Part shown: in pieces, positions 54,721 through 64,000 of the stretch
Position numbering within the stretch: position 1 is the stretch's first letter
Layout of the letters: each line of letters opens with the position of its first letter
From: Cryphonectria parasitica EP155
Lineage: Eukaryota; Ascomycota; Sordariomycetes; Diaporthales; Cryphonectriaceae
Direction of reading: 5' to 3'
DNA: 64,000 nt
Assembly (NCBI RefSeq): GCF_011745365.1
Contig: NW_024468912.1
Location: 2,170,001 to 2,234,000 of the forward strand
The notes under the pieces: generated by a model
The model's database searches: none
What the model saw: only the letters and a program-made list of their open reading frames with translations
What the model was told of the DNA's origin: nothing
Position numbers and translations under genes: made by a program

Positions 54721-56591
54721 CTATGTCGCCTGACGTCTTGCATAAATCTGCTCCGCAGACTCAATCGTCTTCATGTTGGCACCGAGTTTGTTCTGCCCAC
54801 GGGGTTAGTGCGCTGTCCCTCACTTATTATGTATGAGGTAGAATTGTATCAGCTGGGAAGAGGGGTGTTGTGCCTACCATGGTCTCCATCCACTCATCAT
54901 ACGGGTCTGAGTCGAAGACAATACCGCCACCTATCGATGTATTAGATTACTGGTGGTGGTGGTGGTTTCTTTGATTTGAAATAAAGGTACGTGGGTCTTG
55001 GGAGAGGGTCGGGGGGACCTGGACTTACCAGCCTGTAGATATGCAATGCCATCTTTCACCATCATGGTTCGAAGCGCAATGCATGTATCCATTGCTCCCT
55101 CCTTTTCTTCGCCCGAGGCCGAGACACTTCCATACCCGAAATATCCCACCGCCCCAGCATAGACTCCTCGCTTTTCTCTCTCCAGCTCGGCAATTAGCTC
55201 CATGGCCTTGACCTTGGGAGCGCCGGACACGGTACCGGCCGGGAATATAGACCGGAAAGCATCGAACCTCGTCTTGTCTGGTCTCAGCACGCCAGAGACT
55301 TGAGAGACCAGGTGCTGGACATGCGAGAATTTCTCTACGACCATGAGCCTGTCGACGCGGGTCTCGAGAGGGTCACAGACACGTGTGACGTCGTTACGGG
55401 CCAGGTCGACCAGCATGACGTGCTCCGCGCGGTCCTTGAGAGAGTTGGCCAGTCCATTAGCCAGCTGCTCGTCCTCTTCGGGCGTCTTGCCGCGCTTGAC
55501 GGTACCGGCGATGGGATGTGTGATGATACGGCCCTCCTCGGCCTTGACAAGCAGCTCTGGCGAGGCACCGACGATCTGGAAATCCTCGCAGTCAATGTAG
55601 AATAGGTAGGGCGAAGGATTGACGGTGCGAAGATGTCTGTAGATGTTGAAGGGGTGAAGGTCCGTGGGGCGAGCAAAGCGCTGCGAAGGCACGGCCTGGA
55701 TGATGTCGCCCGTGACGATGTGCTTCTTTAGATTCTTGACATGACCCTCATAGCCGTCCTGACCGATGTTGGACTTGGATTCGCGTCCCAGCTGCACCGG
55801 GCCCTGTTCAGGCAAGGGGATCTCAGGGGCCTCGAGGACCCTGATGAGGTCCTCGACAACCTTGGTCGCTTTGGCGTACTCGGCATCGACGTCGGCTGGG
55901 TTCTTGGGCACTCTCAAGTAGGTAATGACCTTGATCACGCCGTAGAAGCGATCAAAGGCTACAATCGTGTCGTAAAACTGGAAGAGTGATTCCGGGATCT
56001 GGAGAACATCCTTCATCGGCCGAGCAGTCTTGGGCTCAAAATATCTAGAGTGGCATGTGAGCACGAGGGGTGGAAGGGCTTTCTGTTTGCTTATTGACCA
56101 ATACACGCAAGCTTACCTGACACAGTCGTATCCTATGTAGCCAATGGCACCTCCGGTGAGAGGGGGCAACCTCAGGTTAGGCACATCTGCTACGACAAAT
56201 TGCGACAACTCCTTCTCCAAGGCAGGGATGGGATCGCAAGACTCGCCATGGCCCTCGCCTGTCTTGAGGATCTTCCTGGGGCCTGCACCGACGAAGCTAT
56301 ACCGGCCGACTTTTTCGGAGGCGGCACTCTCAAAGAGGACCGAATAGGGCGACTTGGTGTGAGCCACAACCTTGAGGTACGCAGCCGAGGGAGTAATCAG
56401 GTCTGAGGATATCTGGCCATACAGAGGGACAAGGTTCGGCTTCTTGGGGCCCTGCTGCTTGGCCAGCACCTCCTTCACCGTCTCCAGCGAGGGGACGATC
56501 TGGTCCTGAAAGCCTGTGTCAGTGGGGGCCATTGAGCACGAGATGAATGAGCTGGATACAATGCCTTGGAGCCACTTACTGGACCGCTCAT
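54721..56591 (-). CDS. TRP2: Anthranilate synthase component I
   Basis: Exons (minus) 56591-56580, 56505-56117, 56044-55029, 54930-54878 and 54792-54721 encode 513 residues. It converts chorismate to anthranilate with ammonia from the amidotransferase of the fungal trifunctional TrpC-type protein, the first committed step of tryptophan synthesis. Seen: N-lobe SPYSVLFESAASEKVGRYSF, LTGGAIGYIGYDCVRYFEP, then IIQAVPSQRF, GASPELLVK, THPIAGTVKRG, LVDLARNDVTRV, FSHVQHLVSQVSG and IFPAGTVSGAPKVKAMELI (active-site blocks). I prefer the start at 56591 (MSGP, 12-nt exon) because GTAAGT and a CTGAC..TTTCAG acceptor join it cleanly. The alternative is an unspliced ATG at 56532. The 3' end needs two small exons ending QIYARRQAT. 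Confidence 0.9.
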
Positions 56592-57163
56592 GTTTTCAAA
56601 GCGAAGAAAGAAAAGAAAAAAACTGGGTCTTGAACCAAGGCCGTCCGCCGGTACGCACTGCAATGTGTCAAAATGAGTGACTGTCTCGTAGACTTGACTC
56701 ATAGGATACGCCCCCAGCGCGATGGCGGCAGCCAAAACGGCTCCCTAAATTCTAGCCCTTCCAGGGGCGAGCGTGGTGGGGTTGTACAGTGATGAGTGCT
56801 GAGCTTGGGCAAGTGGGGCACTACAGCAATGCCAGCAGACGAGTCTGGAATTTGGAGGGGCCAAGCCCTAGGGCGGGACCATCCGGAAGTATTTTGACTG
56901 CTTTCCATTCAACACCAGAAACGGCCAAGGTGACAATCATCATTCACATAGATTTCACTACATTGGGGAAACATAGAGGGAGGTAGAAAGAAAAGGGAAT
57001 AGATGAAGAGAAGAAGAAAGAAAGAAACCAAGAATTCAAGACAGCTCCTACTCCATAGTTACCCACGAATTCGAGGCTGTTGCAGTCTTGAATCTTCCAA
57101 ATGAGGTCCTCGGCGTAACACCCTAGAAACCGTTCTTTGCCTCAGATGTTCTTCACCTCGTTT
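56592..57163. other. TRP2 promoter and 3' end of the NuiA-like gene
   Basis: 572 bp. It contains a perfect CPC1/Gcn4 site (56695-56701) and a purine-rich AGAAAG run near 57000-57030. The frame upstream of the TRP2 start stays open to an ATG at 56735, but this is probably leader. Confidence 0.6.
56695..56701 (-). promoter_or_regulatory. CPC1/Gcn4 response element TGACTCA
   Basis: A perfect TGACTCA lies 104 bp upstream of the preferred TRP2 start. This is the binding site of the fungal bZIP activator CPC1/CpcA/Gcn4, which raises amino-acid biosynthetic genes on starvation. A near match (TGAGTGA) lies about 20 bp closer to the gene. Site and gene fit the known cross-pathway control of tryptophan genes. 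Confidence 0.75.
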
Positions 57164-58033
57164 TTAGCTCTCAACTGCCAGTGCCTTGACGCCCACGAGC
57201 CTTGCACTCTTGCCGTCTCCCTGCCTAGTCACCACAAAGTACTCTGCTCTCGACTTGTCCTTGGCAATTCTGTATACCCGCACGTCATTTCCCTTCCCAG
57301 CTTTCGTCACGGCGTCGATAATGTCCTTGTACTGCCCGTTCTTGTCCCAGTCTACCGGATCCATGATCTCGACCTCAGCACTCGCAGGATTCCAGTGCTC
57401 GACTAGCTTGGCGATCTCCTCTGCTCAATTTGTCAGTCGATCGCTCTGTCACAAGCTCGACCTCGACCATCTTCCTACAGTGCTGCAGGATTTCAGAGGG
57501 GAGAACAACATACCTTCATTCGGTAGACCCTCTCCCTTGCCCCACGCCAACGAGACTGGCACGAATGGCTCGTCCGCATCCGATACATAGAATGCATCTT
57601 GGGTAGCAGTTACCAGTGGTTGGGGTATATCTGTGCCCTGATCTGCTGCCTTGAACTCCTTCTTGCCATGTGATGCCTGCGCCGTGGCCGAGCCAGAGCC
57701 AGGGTCTTGGTTGGCTTTGTCTAGAAATGACTGGTAGTCCTCGTCCGATGCCATTTTGTATTCTTCACTGGCCCGCTGTGTGTGGGTAGGATTGAAAAAT
57801 CCGCGTGCCCGAAGGAAATCGACTTGCGTCAACGAAACGTCGTGACCGCGTCGAAGGGTTGCAAAGAGGGGGATGCGACCTGATGGTCGGAACAAGCTGT
57901 GCAGGCTACGGGACACAGTTGGAAGGGATGGTCGCAGGTAACGGGGGCAATGCCTGCGATGTGAGACGTGTCTGGTGGTCCTGGCAGTGAAGGAGGTTGC
58001 GACTTGTGCTATCCTGGAGGGAAAGAAGCCCAT
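57164..58033 (-). CDS. NuiA-like protein with probable mitochondrial presequence
   Basis: Exons (minus) 58033-57514 and 57420-57164 (93-bp intron) give 258 residues. The C-terminal 120 residues show FYVSDADEPFVPVSLAW, then DVRVYRIAKDKSRAEYFVV and a GKSARLVGVKALAV ending. This order (SDxDxPFxP near the start, VYRI..YFVV..LVGVKA at the end) resembles the NuiA family, known from the cyanobacterial inhibitor of the nuclease NucA. Recognition is from memory of the motif, not a search. The first 75 residues are rich in Arg and Ser with only one acidic residue (MGFFPSRIAQVATSFTARTT...), a typical mitochondrial leader. An in-frame ATG at 57754 (MASDEDYQ) would give a 165-residue form without it, so two isoforms are possible. 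Function not shown. Confidence 0.6.
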
Positions 58034-58851
58034 TTGCTCAGGTGGTGTAGTCTGCAGCTGAACTGTGCAAATCAAGATGCAGAGAGGGCCGGGCAGAAAG
58101 TTATGACGCAACCGCGCCAGCCACCCCTCCTCGGCTGTTGAGAACTTCCACTAACAGCTTGTTGGTCACTGCGCTATGAACTCAAACACAAATGGTGTCT
58201 GCGAGAGCAATTGCAGTTCCAAGAAGTTGGGTCTTCGCAGAGGCAAAGACGAAGCTGGAAAATGGACAATTTGTTCCACATTTTCATTCTTGTTGATTTC
58301 CTTTTTTTGTTCCGGGTCAGACAGGATCGAATGCATGCCACTATGATACTTCACGAGTAACGTTGAAAAAGGCGGCAGAACCTGATTTTTACCCGCTTCT
58401 CAGCCGAATCTTCAGTGCAGAATCGTCAAATGTCCTCCTGTAGTGATGATCCCAGATATGCTGGCGTTGACCACCCGATATTCTCGTCAAAGTGAGGCAG
58501 CATACCCAGAAGTTTTCTACTTCGTGTTAGGTCCCTGAGTCTGGCTTTCCATCTTGAATTCTTATGGCGGACAGACCTCTAACATCACCGAGGTCATTGC
58601 ATGTCAAGTACCGGAAGGGAAAGACTGCTGCTTGAAAAGACATGACGCTGAGATTGGGGCAAAGTATGGGATGGTAGTTCCCATCATGAGTATAGTCATC
58701 ACACGTCGCATTCCGCTGAACACACATCTGCTGTAACCCTTTTGATTGTTCCTTATTCAGCCTCTACTGAGCTCAAATAACCATTACCAGCCCAAACGTG
58801 CGTAAAAGGAAAAGCCTTGACACCAGACCGGCACAAAAAAGATCAAAGCTT
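58034..58851. other. Intergenic region between NuiA-like gene and RPL3
   Basis: 818 bp with the RPL3 3' UTR and the promoter of the leftward NuiA-like gene. Only short frames are present. Confidence 0.6.
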
Positions 58852-60521
58852 TTACGAGCGTTCCACATCCTTCTTGAGCAGGCCCTGGTACTGGCGCTTC
58901 TCCTCGGGAGTCTGGAACGATCCATGTCCGAACTCGGAACCTTGAAGCATTCGTTAGCACCTGCATGTAGTATCCACGAGATGAAAGGCGCGGAGGCAAG
59001 AGGAACATGACGTGAGTAGTGACAAGAGAAAGGATGGTGTAGCCTTATCAGGGTTGCAGAAGGGGAGTATTTGATGGGCGAGGTATGCCTGACTTCCCAT
59101 GAGGACAATTGGGGGTTCAACTTACTGGTGTCGATCCATTTGAGCTCGACCTTCTCCAGAGCCTTGCGAGAGGTGTGAGGCCAGAGAGACTTTCGGAGGG
59201 TCATCTGAACGCAAAGTCTTAGTTCCTGAGAGCAGACAAGGCCCAAGGCATGTAACACGAGAAATTACTTACCACACGCTTCTTCACGCCAGGAACAGAT
59301 CCCTTGACCATGACGAAGTCGTTCTTCACCTCACCGTAGCGGACGAAGCCACCGAGACTAACCGTCTTGTTAGCAACCTAGTTTTCAATATCCATGTCCT
59401 AGTCGAACTTACGGGGTGATCTTCTTCTTGGTGACATCGACCTCAGTGGCAGCGTTGTCATCAGCATCGCCTTTGCCAATCCTGTAGACCTTGTGGTTGC
59501 AAGAGGTACGGTGGTGGTATCCCATCTGACCAGCACGGGCAACAGTCCACTGAACGTGGGACGGATGCCATGCACCGATACAGGCAACCTTACGCAGACC
59601 CTTGTGGGTCTTGCGAGGCAGCTTCTTGGTGCCCCAACGGGCAGTAACGCCGTTGTATCCGTGACCCTTGGTGACGGCAATAACGTCGATCATCTCGTCC
59701 TGCTCGAAGATGGTGTCGATGGAGAAGGGCTTCTCGAAGAGGGAGTGGCCGAACTCGACCTTGTCGGCGACGGAGCCACCGTTGATCTGGATCTCCATGA
59801 GGTGGGTCTTCTTCTGCTTAAGGGGGGTCTTGCGGATCTGAGTGTGGGCGAGGACGCGGACGACAGAACAGTACTTCTTGATGCGCTCGAGCTCGCGGGT
59901 GATGGAGGCACCGCTGTGCTCGGAGTGCTTCTTGGCGTACTTGGTGAAGGCCTTCTTCTTGCTCTTGTACCAGTTCTTGTAGAACCGGCGGCGAACCTCG
60001 TCGCTCAAGTGCTCGGCCCAGACGGTGGTGAGGGATCGCAGGCCACGGGGGGTCTCAATATAACCAACCAGACCAACAACGATCATCTGTAAAAGATGTT
60101 AGCCATTGGCACAGTCGCCAAGCGGGCTGCATTGTTCGTACCGGTGGTGTGTCAATAACGGTCACAGCCTCCACAATCTCCTTCTTGTGCGACTTGGCGC
60201 CAGGTCGGTCGAGGTCGCGGACGATCGTGGTCATGCCGGCCTTGTAGCCCATAGCGGCGGTCAGGTGGACAGGCTTCTTGGGGTCATCCTTAGGGAAGCT
60301 AGAGACAAAAGACGTGACGTGAGTCAGCAAGCCGGACCATCACGGAGCTGCTTGATCAATTGAGGATCGCAAGCACCAAAATATGGAGGGAGTAAGGAAC
60401 ATCAATCAGGTGCTTCGAATTGCACTTACGACTTGACCTTGCCACGGTGTCTGGCAGCCCGCTTCCGGGGCAGGTAGGCCAGCGAGCCATGACGAGGAGC
60501 CTCGAACTTACGGTGCGACAT
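58852..60521 (-). CDS. RPL3: 60S ribosomal protein L3 (uL3)
   Basis: Exons (minus) 60521-60430, 60298-60142, 60086-59413, 59357-59273, 59204-59126 and 58940-58852 encode 391 residues, the usual uL3 length. uL3 sits near the peptidyl-transferase centre of the large ribosomal subunit. Seen: [38 protein letters not shown], the W-finger region [20 protein letters not shown] (the His in this region is methylated in yeast), YRIGKG, and the tail [19 protein letters not shown]. All five introns (131, 55, 55, 68 and 185 bp) were placed from conserved protein joins. The many introns fit ribosomal-protein genes of filamentous fungi. I found no convincing snoRNA in the two longer introns. Confidence 0.95.
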
Positions 60522-62471
60522 GGTGATTCAGTTGAACACTGTCGCTGTTGTCGTGAGAAAGTGAGGTGGGTTGGGTGGACGAAGGAGAGGAAAAGGAAGG
60601 AGAGAAAAGTTGAGATGCGGCTAGCAACAGAAAAGTTCGCGACCCCAGACTGGACCGTCTCTGCAAATTGTGGGATTGATTAGGTAAGATTGCCTTGGGT
60701 CTACCAAAACCGGTGTTCCATCAACCACTCCTCCAGCTGGTGACAGCTGCATCCAGCTGAAGGCCCCACCTCGGCCCCCAATGGCCTGCCTATTGAACTC
60801 AAGACCCCAGCTCTCAAGCATTTTGCAGAGAGCACTTACTCAACCACGAGATCCCTACCTTCCCGGGCTTCCACGTAGTGTGTCAAGATCACATGTTGAT
60901 ACAGCTCACACACTCACTACGTTTCTATCTCCCATACTTTGTACGATATGGCTGAGATTCCAATTAAGACGCTGGTCGCATCTGCAAGCCCGACTGACTT
61001 CGTTTGATCAGACGTTGAGTGATGCTTCGAAGGATAGAGCTGAAATTGTCTGGGACGTGTGTTGCGGGATTAGAGATGCCCAGTTAGATCGAAACTCGTA
61101 CAAAGTCTCCTGGCTCGCGCATGCCATGGCTCTCGTGCACTGAAAGACGGCGGAAGATCATTCTCTCATGTTGACGCCGGCACTCTTTCGGATCAGCCGT
61201 GTAGCGTCATGTAATGCGGCATGTCGGCCCAGACACCAGACCCGCCACACTAAAGAGGCCTTCACTTGGACGCTTGTCTCAGTGAGAGAAATGTGCACGT
61301 CTCACAAGCCTCATCAAGAGTAACAGCGGATCGGATACGCACATTAGAACAGCGCCGGCGTTCTAGCCAGAATATCTTCCTATCGCAACTCACGACAATG
61401 GTAAGATGGCACCTCGACCGCCTGTCCTCTCTCAGCCTGGGGTTCGAGACCTAATTCAGAGAGAAGGCTTTATTGTACCATGGTAGTGCATGGGCTCGTT
61501 TGGGCTCTTAAGAATCTGTGGACCCAGCCTCCAGCAAACCCTGATCGAGATTGATAACGAGGGATCTCGTTTGATGTGACAGGCTTGTGCCGCACAGCAT
61601 AGTTGATCTGCGCACGGCACCAACAGCGCCGGAGTCGCCTTTGTCATCCCAGCCTCCCAGGGGTCTTTTAATAGGCAGGCTTCCGCAGAGACAGTAGAGA
61701 TCATCCGTCGCGAATCGGCTCATGCTGGTCACCCACGTACACATGGTGGCACAAATACCGTCCGTTGCCCACACACGACAGTAGTGTGTTTTGTCATAGG
61801 CCGCCCCTGCCTGACAAGCCGGACAAGCTTACACAACTATTGGCAGCACATGGCCCAACCGACGAGATCGCAGGCGAGGGATCACAGCATCATCTGGAGG
61901 TCAGGCTTCGTTCTGGGCTATTTTACTTATGTGCGTTCTTGGACTGCAGCGATCGCCGGAACTAGGCATCATCATATCAAGAGATGAAGGGCGTGGCCCG
62001 CGAGCCTCAACACAATCCCTTTGATACATCTCTGCATTGAAAAGTCAGCGACGCTGCGGAGTCAATCTGAGCAGGGTCTATTTAAGCAGCAGAGACAGCC
62101 TTCTCTCTGCATCAGGGAATGAGTAAAGTTGCAACTAATCCTAGAGAGGCAGCTGTTCTGCGGTCTAGGGTGTGGGGCGAGAACACATCGTGCTACTCAG
62201 AACCAACAGGACTCCGGAGGTGGCCATCTGCTACTTGAAAGTGACAGCACCAGCCGCAGCCGTCTTACCACGGCCGCAGGCCAGGCCGTCTCGTAAGTAT
62301 TGGTTGGGTGGTAAAGAGCCGCTTACTCCGGCCTCCCTACGAGGCCCCTCGTTCTGTGGGACTCGCACCTCCGTTGCGCTGACAAGGATACTCATCTGTC
62401 GAAACAACGGTACGAGGTACTTGGTACGCCACACCACAATTAGTTGCATGGGCATACATGCAAGAGCTGCA

Positions 62472-62526
62472 GGACAGACTCTGTGTGTGCTCTGACGCAG
62501 GACAGATTGTGTGTGTGCCTGACGCG
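62472..62526 (+). repeat. Imperfect tandem duplication
   Basis: Two adjacent copies, each starting GGACAGA and ending TGACGC with a TGTGTGTG core. They differ at a few positions and by about one base in length. Confidence 0.6.
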
Positions 62527-63849
62527 GGTCGGGCTGCTGCTGGTGGGATGACCGCTTCCCGAGCCCTCCTCGCCCCAGCATCCTGGGGGATTGATCTCCC
62601 AGCTCTTGGGCTCTCACAAGCGTTGGGCGATGACATCTGCATTCTCTGTCAAGAACGCGGAGTTTATCACCGCCTCCCATAGCAGGAGCAAAAGGACCTA
62701 TGTAGACCTGGCTGTCTGCCAAACCGTATCCCGTGGCTGAGGGGTAAATCGCACCGCCACAACGACGGTGCGCCATCATGAACTGCAAGTGTTCGGGTCC
62801 TGTAGCGTCAATGTTGAGATGACTTGCTCGGTGTAATGGGTGAGACGGGAGACTCGCCGGCTGCAAGGTCTGATCCAAAGGCTTGAATTGTTGTAGGTGC
62901 GAGACCCACGCCAGATTTGAATCCGGAGCTGCTCCAGGAAATGTGGAGGCCGGGACCCATTGTGCTTCACTGTCATCAAGGACCCCTTTGCGCCTACTTC
63001 AGCTCTTGGAGAGGTACTATTGTAAAAGCGGTCGCGCTGTGGTCTACGGGAAGGATTGCCCGAGAGCAGAGTCTAGAAAACAACGAAACCTTGATAAAAA
63101 GAGGCTAGGAAAAGGCTGGATCGTCATCCCGGATACTGAATGGCTGAGCATCCCATCCCCAATTGAGCCCCGAGGCGCAAGAGTCAACCACGTGGGAAAT
63201 TGCTCAGCAGGTCATCGCGACCCTCAGGAGATAATCATGAGTTGTCCGCCATTGAATGGAGCCGTGTTTCTCAGACATTTATTTTAGGGGCACTGGATAA
63301 GCAGGAAAACAAAGCGCCACCGTAGCCGAAGCTGCCAATATCGGGCGATCACAACGGTTGGGGGGGCCTGGGGGGCCAGATTCCCAAATATGTGTGCCAA
63401 GTGGCGTTTGGTACTCTGCAGTCAGATACGAATTCGGAATGCCGTGACTACCATGGTGGGCTACAAATTTACCCCGCGTGGTCGGCGCCAGGAAACTCTC
63501 CGCCCAATGGACGGTCCCTTCTTCACCAATGCACATTACTCAGATCTTTTTGAGAGCTGTCAGCATGTCAGGGACTCAATGTACTGATGGCTGTCTGTTT
63601 CATCCTGTCGTTCGTCCGTACATTTCTGCATCTGGCCAGCAGTCAAAGAGCGGCTGACCGTGCACGCCAGCGCCAGCCGTGTGCCGCAAGGCATATCTAC
63701 AAAAGTCTGGGGACATTGCCCTAGGGGAAAAGGGGGAAGAGGGCTTAGAGACACTGACACCGACGGCTGCGCCAGATAAACTGCGACTCTGCGGTTACAG
63801 AGCAAATTGCACGTAATTTTGTTGCGTGACCGCTACAGGATGCGGGATC

Positions 63850-63872
63850 GCTAGGCGCATTTACCGCCTAGC
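63850..63872. repeat. 8-bp inverted repeat with 7-nt loop
   Basis: GCTAGGCG (63850-63857) and CGCCTAGC (63865-63872) are exact reverse complements around CATTTAC. No neighbouring gene gives it a role. Confidence 0.6.
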
Positions 63873-64000
63873 AGAGTTAGGCACGAGTCTTGAGACGTTC
63901 TCAACAGCTCCACAACATCGTTTTCTTTTTTGCCTGTCCGTCCTGCCTCTCTAGAGTCCAGGGGTCGTCATCCAGATCCGCGAGCCACAGCAGCCGAGAA

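Larger units (their letters stand above)
60522..64000. other. Gene-poor right end (3.5 kb)
   Basis: Beyond the RPL3 promoter I can support no gene. The longest frames (60781-61143 +, 62231-62878 -, 62883-63287 +) lack motifs, paired introns or coding-like composition. It contains an imperfect tandem of about 28 bp (GGACAGA..TGTGTGTG..TGACGC) at about 62472-62526 and an 8-bp hairpin at 63850-63872. It may be the edge of an accessory or decayed-repeat region, but I see no transposase, long terminal repeats or strong C-to-T decay. Confidence 0.5.

Noticed and set aside
56530..56532. ATG 56532 as the TRP2 start
   Set aside because: Possible, but a GTAAGT donor and CTGAC..TTTCAG acceptor give a cleaner spliced start at 56591. 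Kept as the alternative.
56623..56640. tRNA-like B box (GGTTCAAGACC) followed by T7 on the minus strand
   Set aside because: No acceptor stem or D arm can be paired around it. It is part of the TRP2 leader.
60320..60326. TGAGTCA in RPL3 intron 1
   Set aside because: Same sequence as a CPC1 site, but intronic in a ribosomal-protein gene. A chance 7-mer is likely.
58941..60429. Possible box C/D snoRNA in RPL3 introns 1 or 5
   Set aside because: I looked for RTGATGA and CTGA boxes. Only partial C-box matches are present and no terminal stem.
61435..61455. Second B-box-like GGTTCGAGACC
   Set aside because: No cloverleaf could be folded from the flanking bases.
62231..62878. 215-codon minus-strand frame at the right end
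   Set aside because: No recognisable domain and low-quality composition. It includes the tandem duplication, so it is probably open by chance.
1..64000. CRISPR arrays, rRNA, transposases, long terminal repeats
   Set aside because: None seen. The spaced repeats that exist are too few and too diverged.

Overview
The window is nuclear DNA of a filamentous ascomycete, most likely a Sordariomycete. Genes are split by short introns (about 53-300 bp) with fungal GTAnGT donors and CTAAC/CTGAC branch sites. Several products have clear fungal orthologues (complex I NUO78, OSCP, Rpn6, Sof1, GH72 glucanosyltransferase, Trp2). Nothing looks bacterial, viral or organellar, and I see no intact transposon, CRISPR array, rRNA or tRNA. 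I rebuilt the gene models by hand from splice signals, reading-frame continuity and conserved protein motifs. Exon lists are in each entry.

Layout, left to right: an N-terminal fragment of a gene leaving the left edge (1-49, -); a KPWE-motif peroxin resembling PEX39 (+); complex I NUO78 (-); a hypothetical protein (-); an ACBD5/Atg37-like acyl-CoA-binding tail-anchored protein (-); RNase III Rnt1 (-) head-to-head with mitoribosomal mS33 (+); a Pumilio-repeat protein (+); ATP synthase OSCP (+) converging on MOB1 (-); a secreted six-hairpin-type glycosidase (+); LSM1 (-); an Sds3/Dep1-like histone deacetylase complex subunit (+); a CmcJ/AsaB-type oxygenase (-) and an HxxxD acyltransferase (-); a 1555-residue AT-hook nuclear protein (+) converging on proteasome RPN6 (-), which is head-to-head with SOF1 (+); a membrane SDR (+); a GPI-anchored GH72 enzyme (-); a 3.2 kb gene-poor gap; an inositol/sugar MFS transporter (+); a DHA1-type MFS exporter (+); a GFA/CENP-V-like zinc protein (+); anthranilate synthase TRP2 (-) with a CPC1/Gcn4 site; a NuiA-like protein with an apparent mitochondrial presequence (-); ribosomal protein RPL3 (-); and 3.5 kb with no convincing gene up to the right edge.

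Most of the window is housekeeping. The parts that deserve a second look are: (i) the NuiA-like nuclease-inhibitor homologue with a mitochondrial-type leader, which could control the mitochondrial EndoG-family nuclease; (ii) the KPWE peroxin and the Atg37-like protein about 6 kb apart; (iii) the oxygenase/acyltransferase pair, which flanks a duplicated coding remnant and lies next to a 42-bp palindrome; (iv) the octamer GTACTGTA, seen seven times in non-coding DNA; and (v) unusual splicing: a 15-nt exon carrying an Fe-S ligand, a GC-AG intron and a triple in-frame acceptor. I found no multi-gene system that I would call clearly new.
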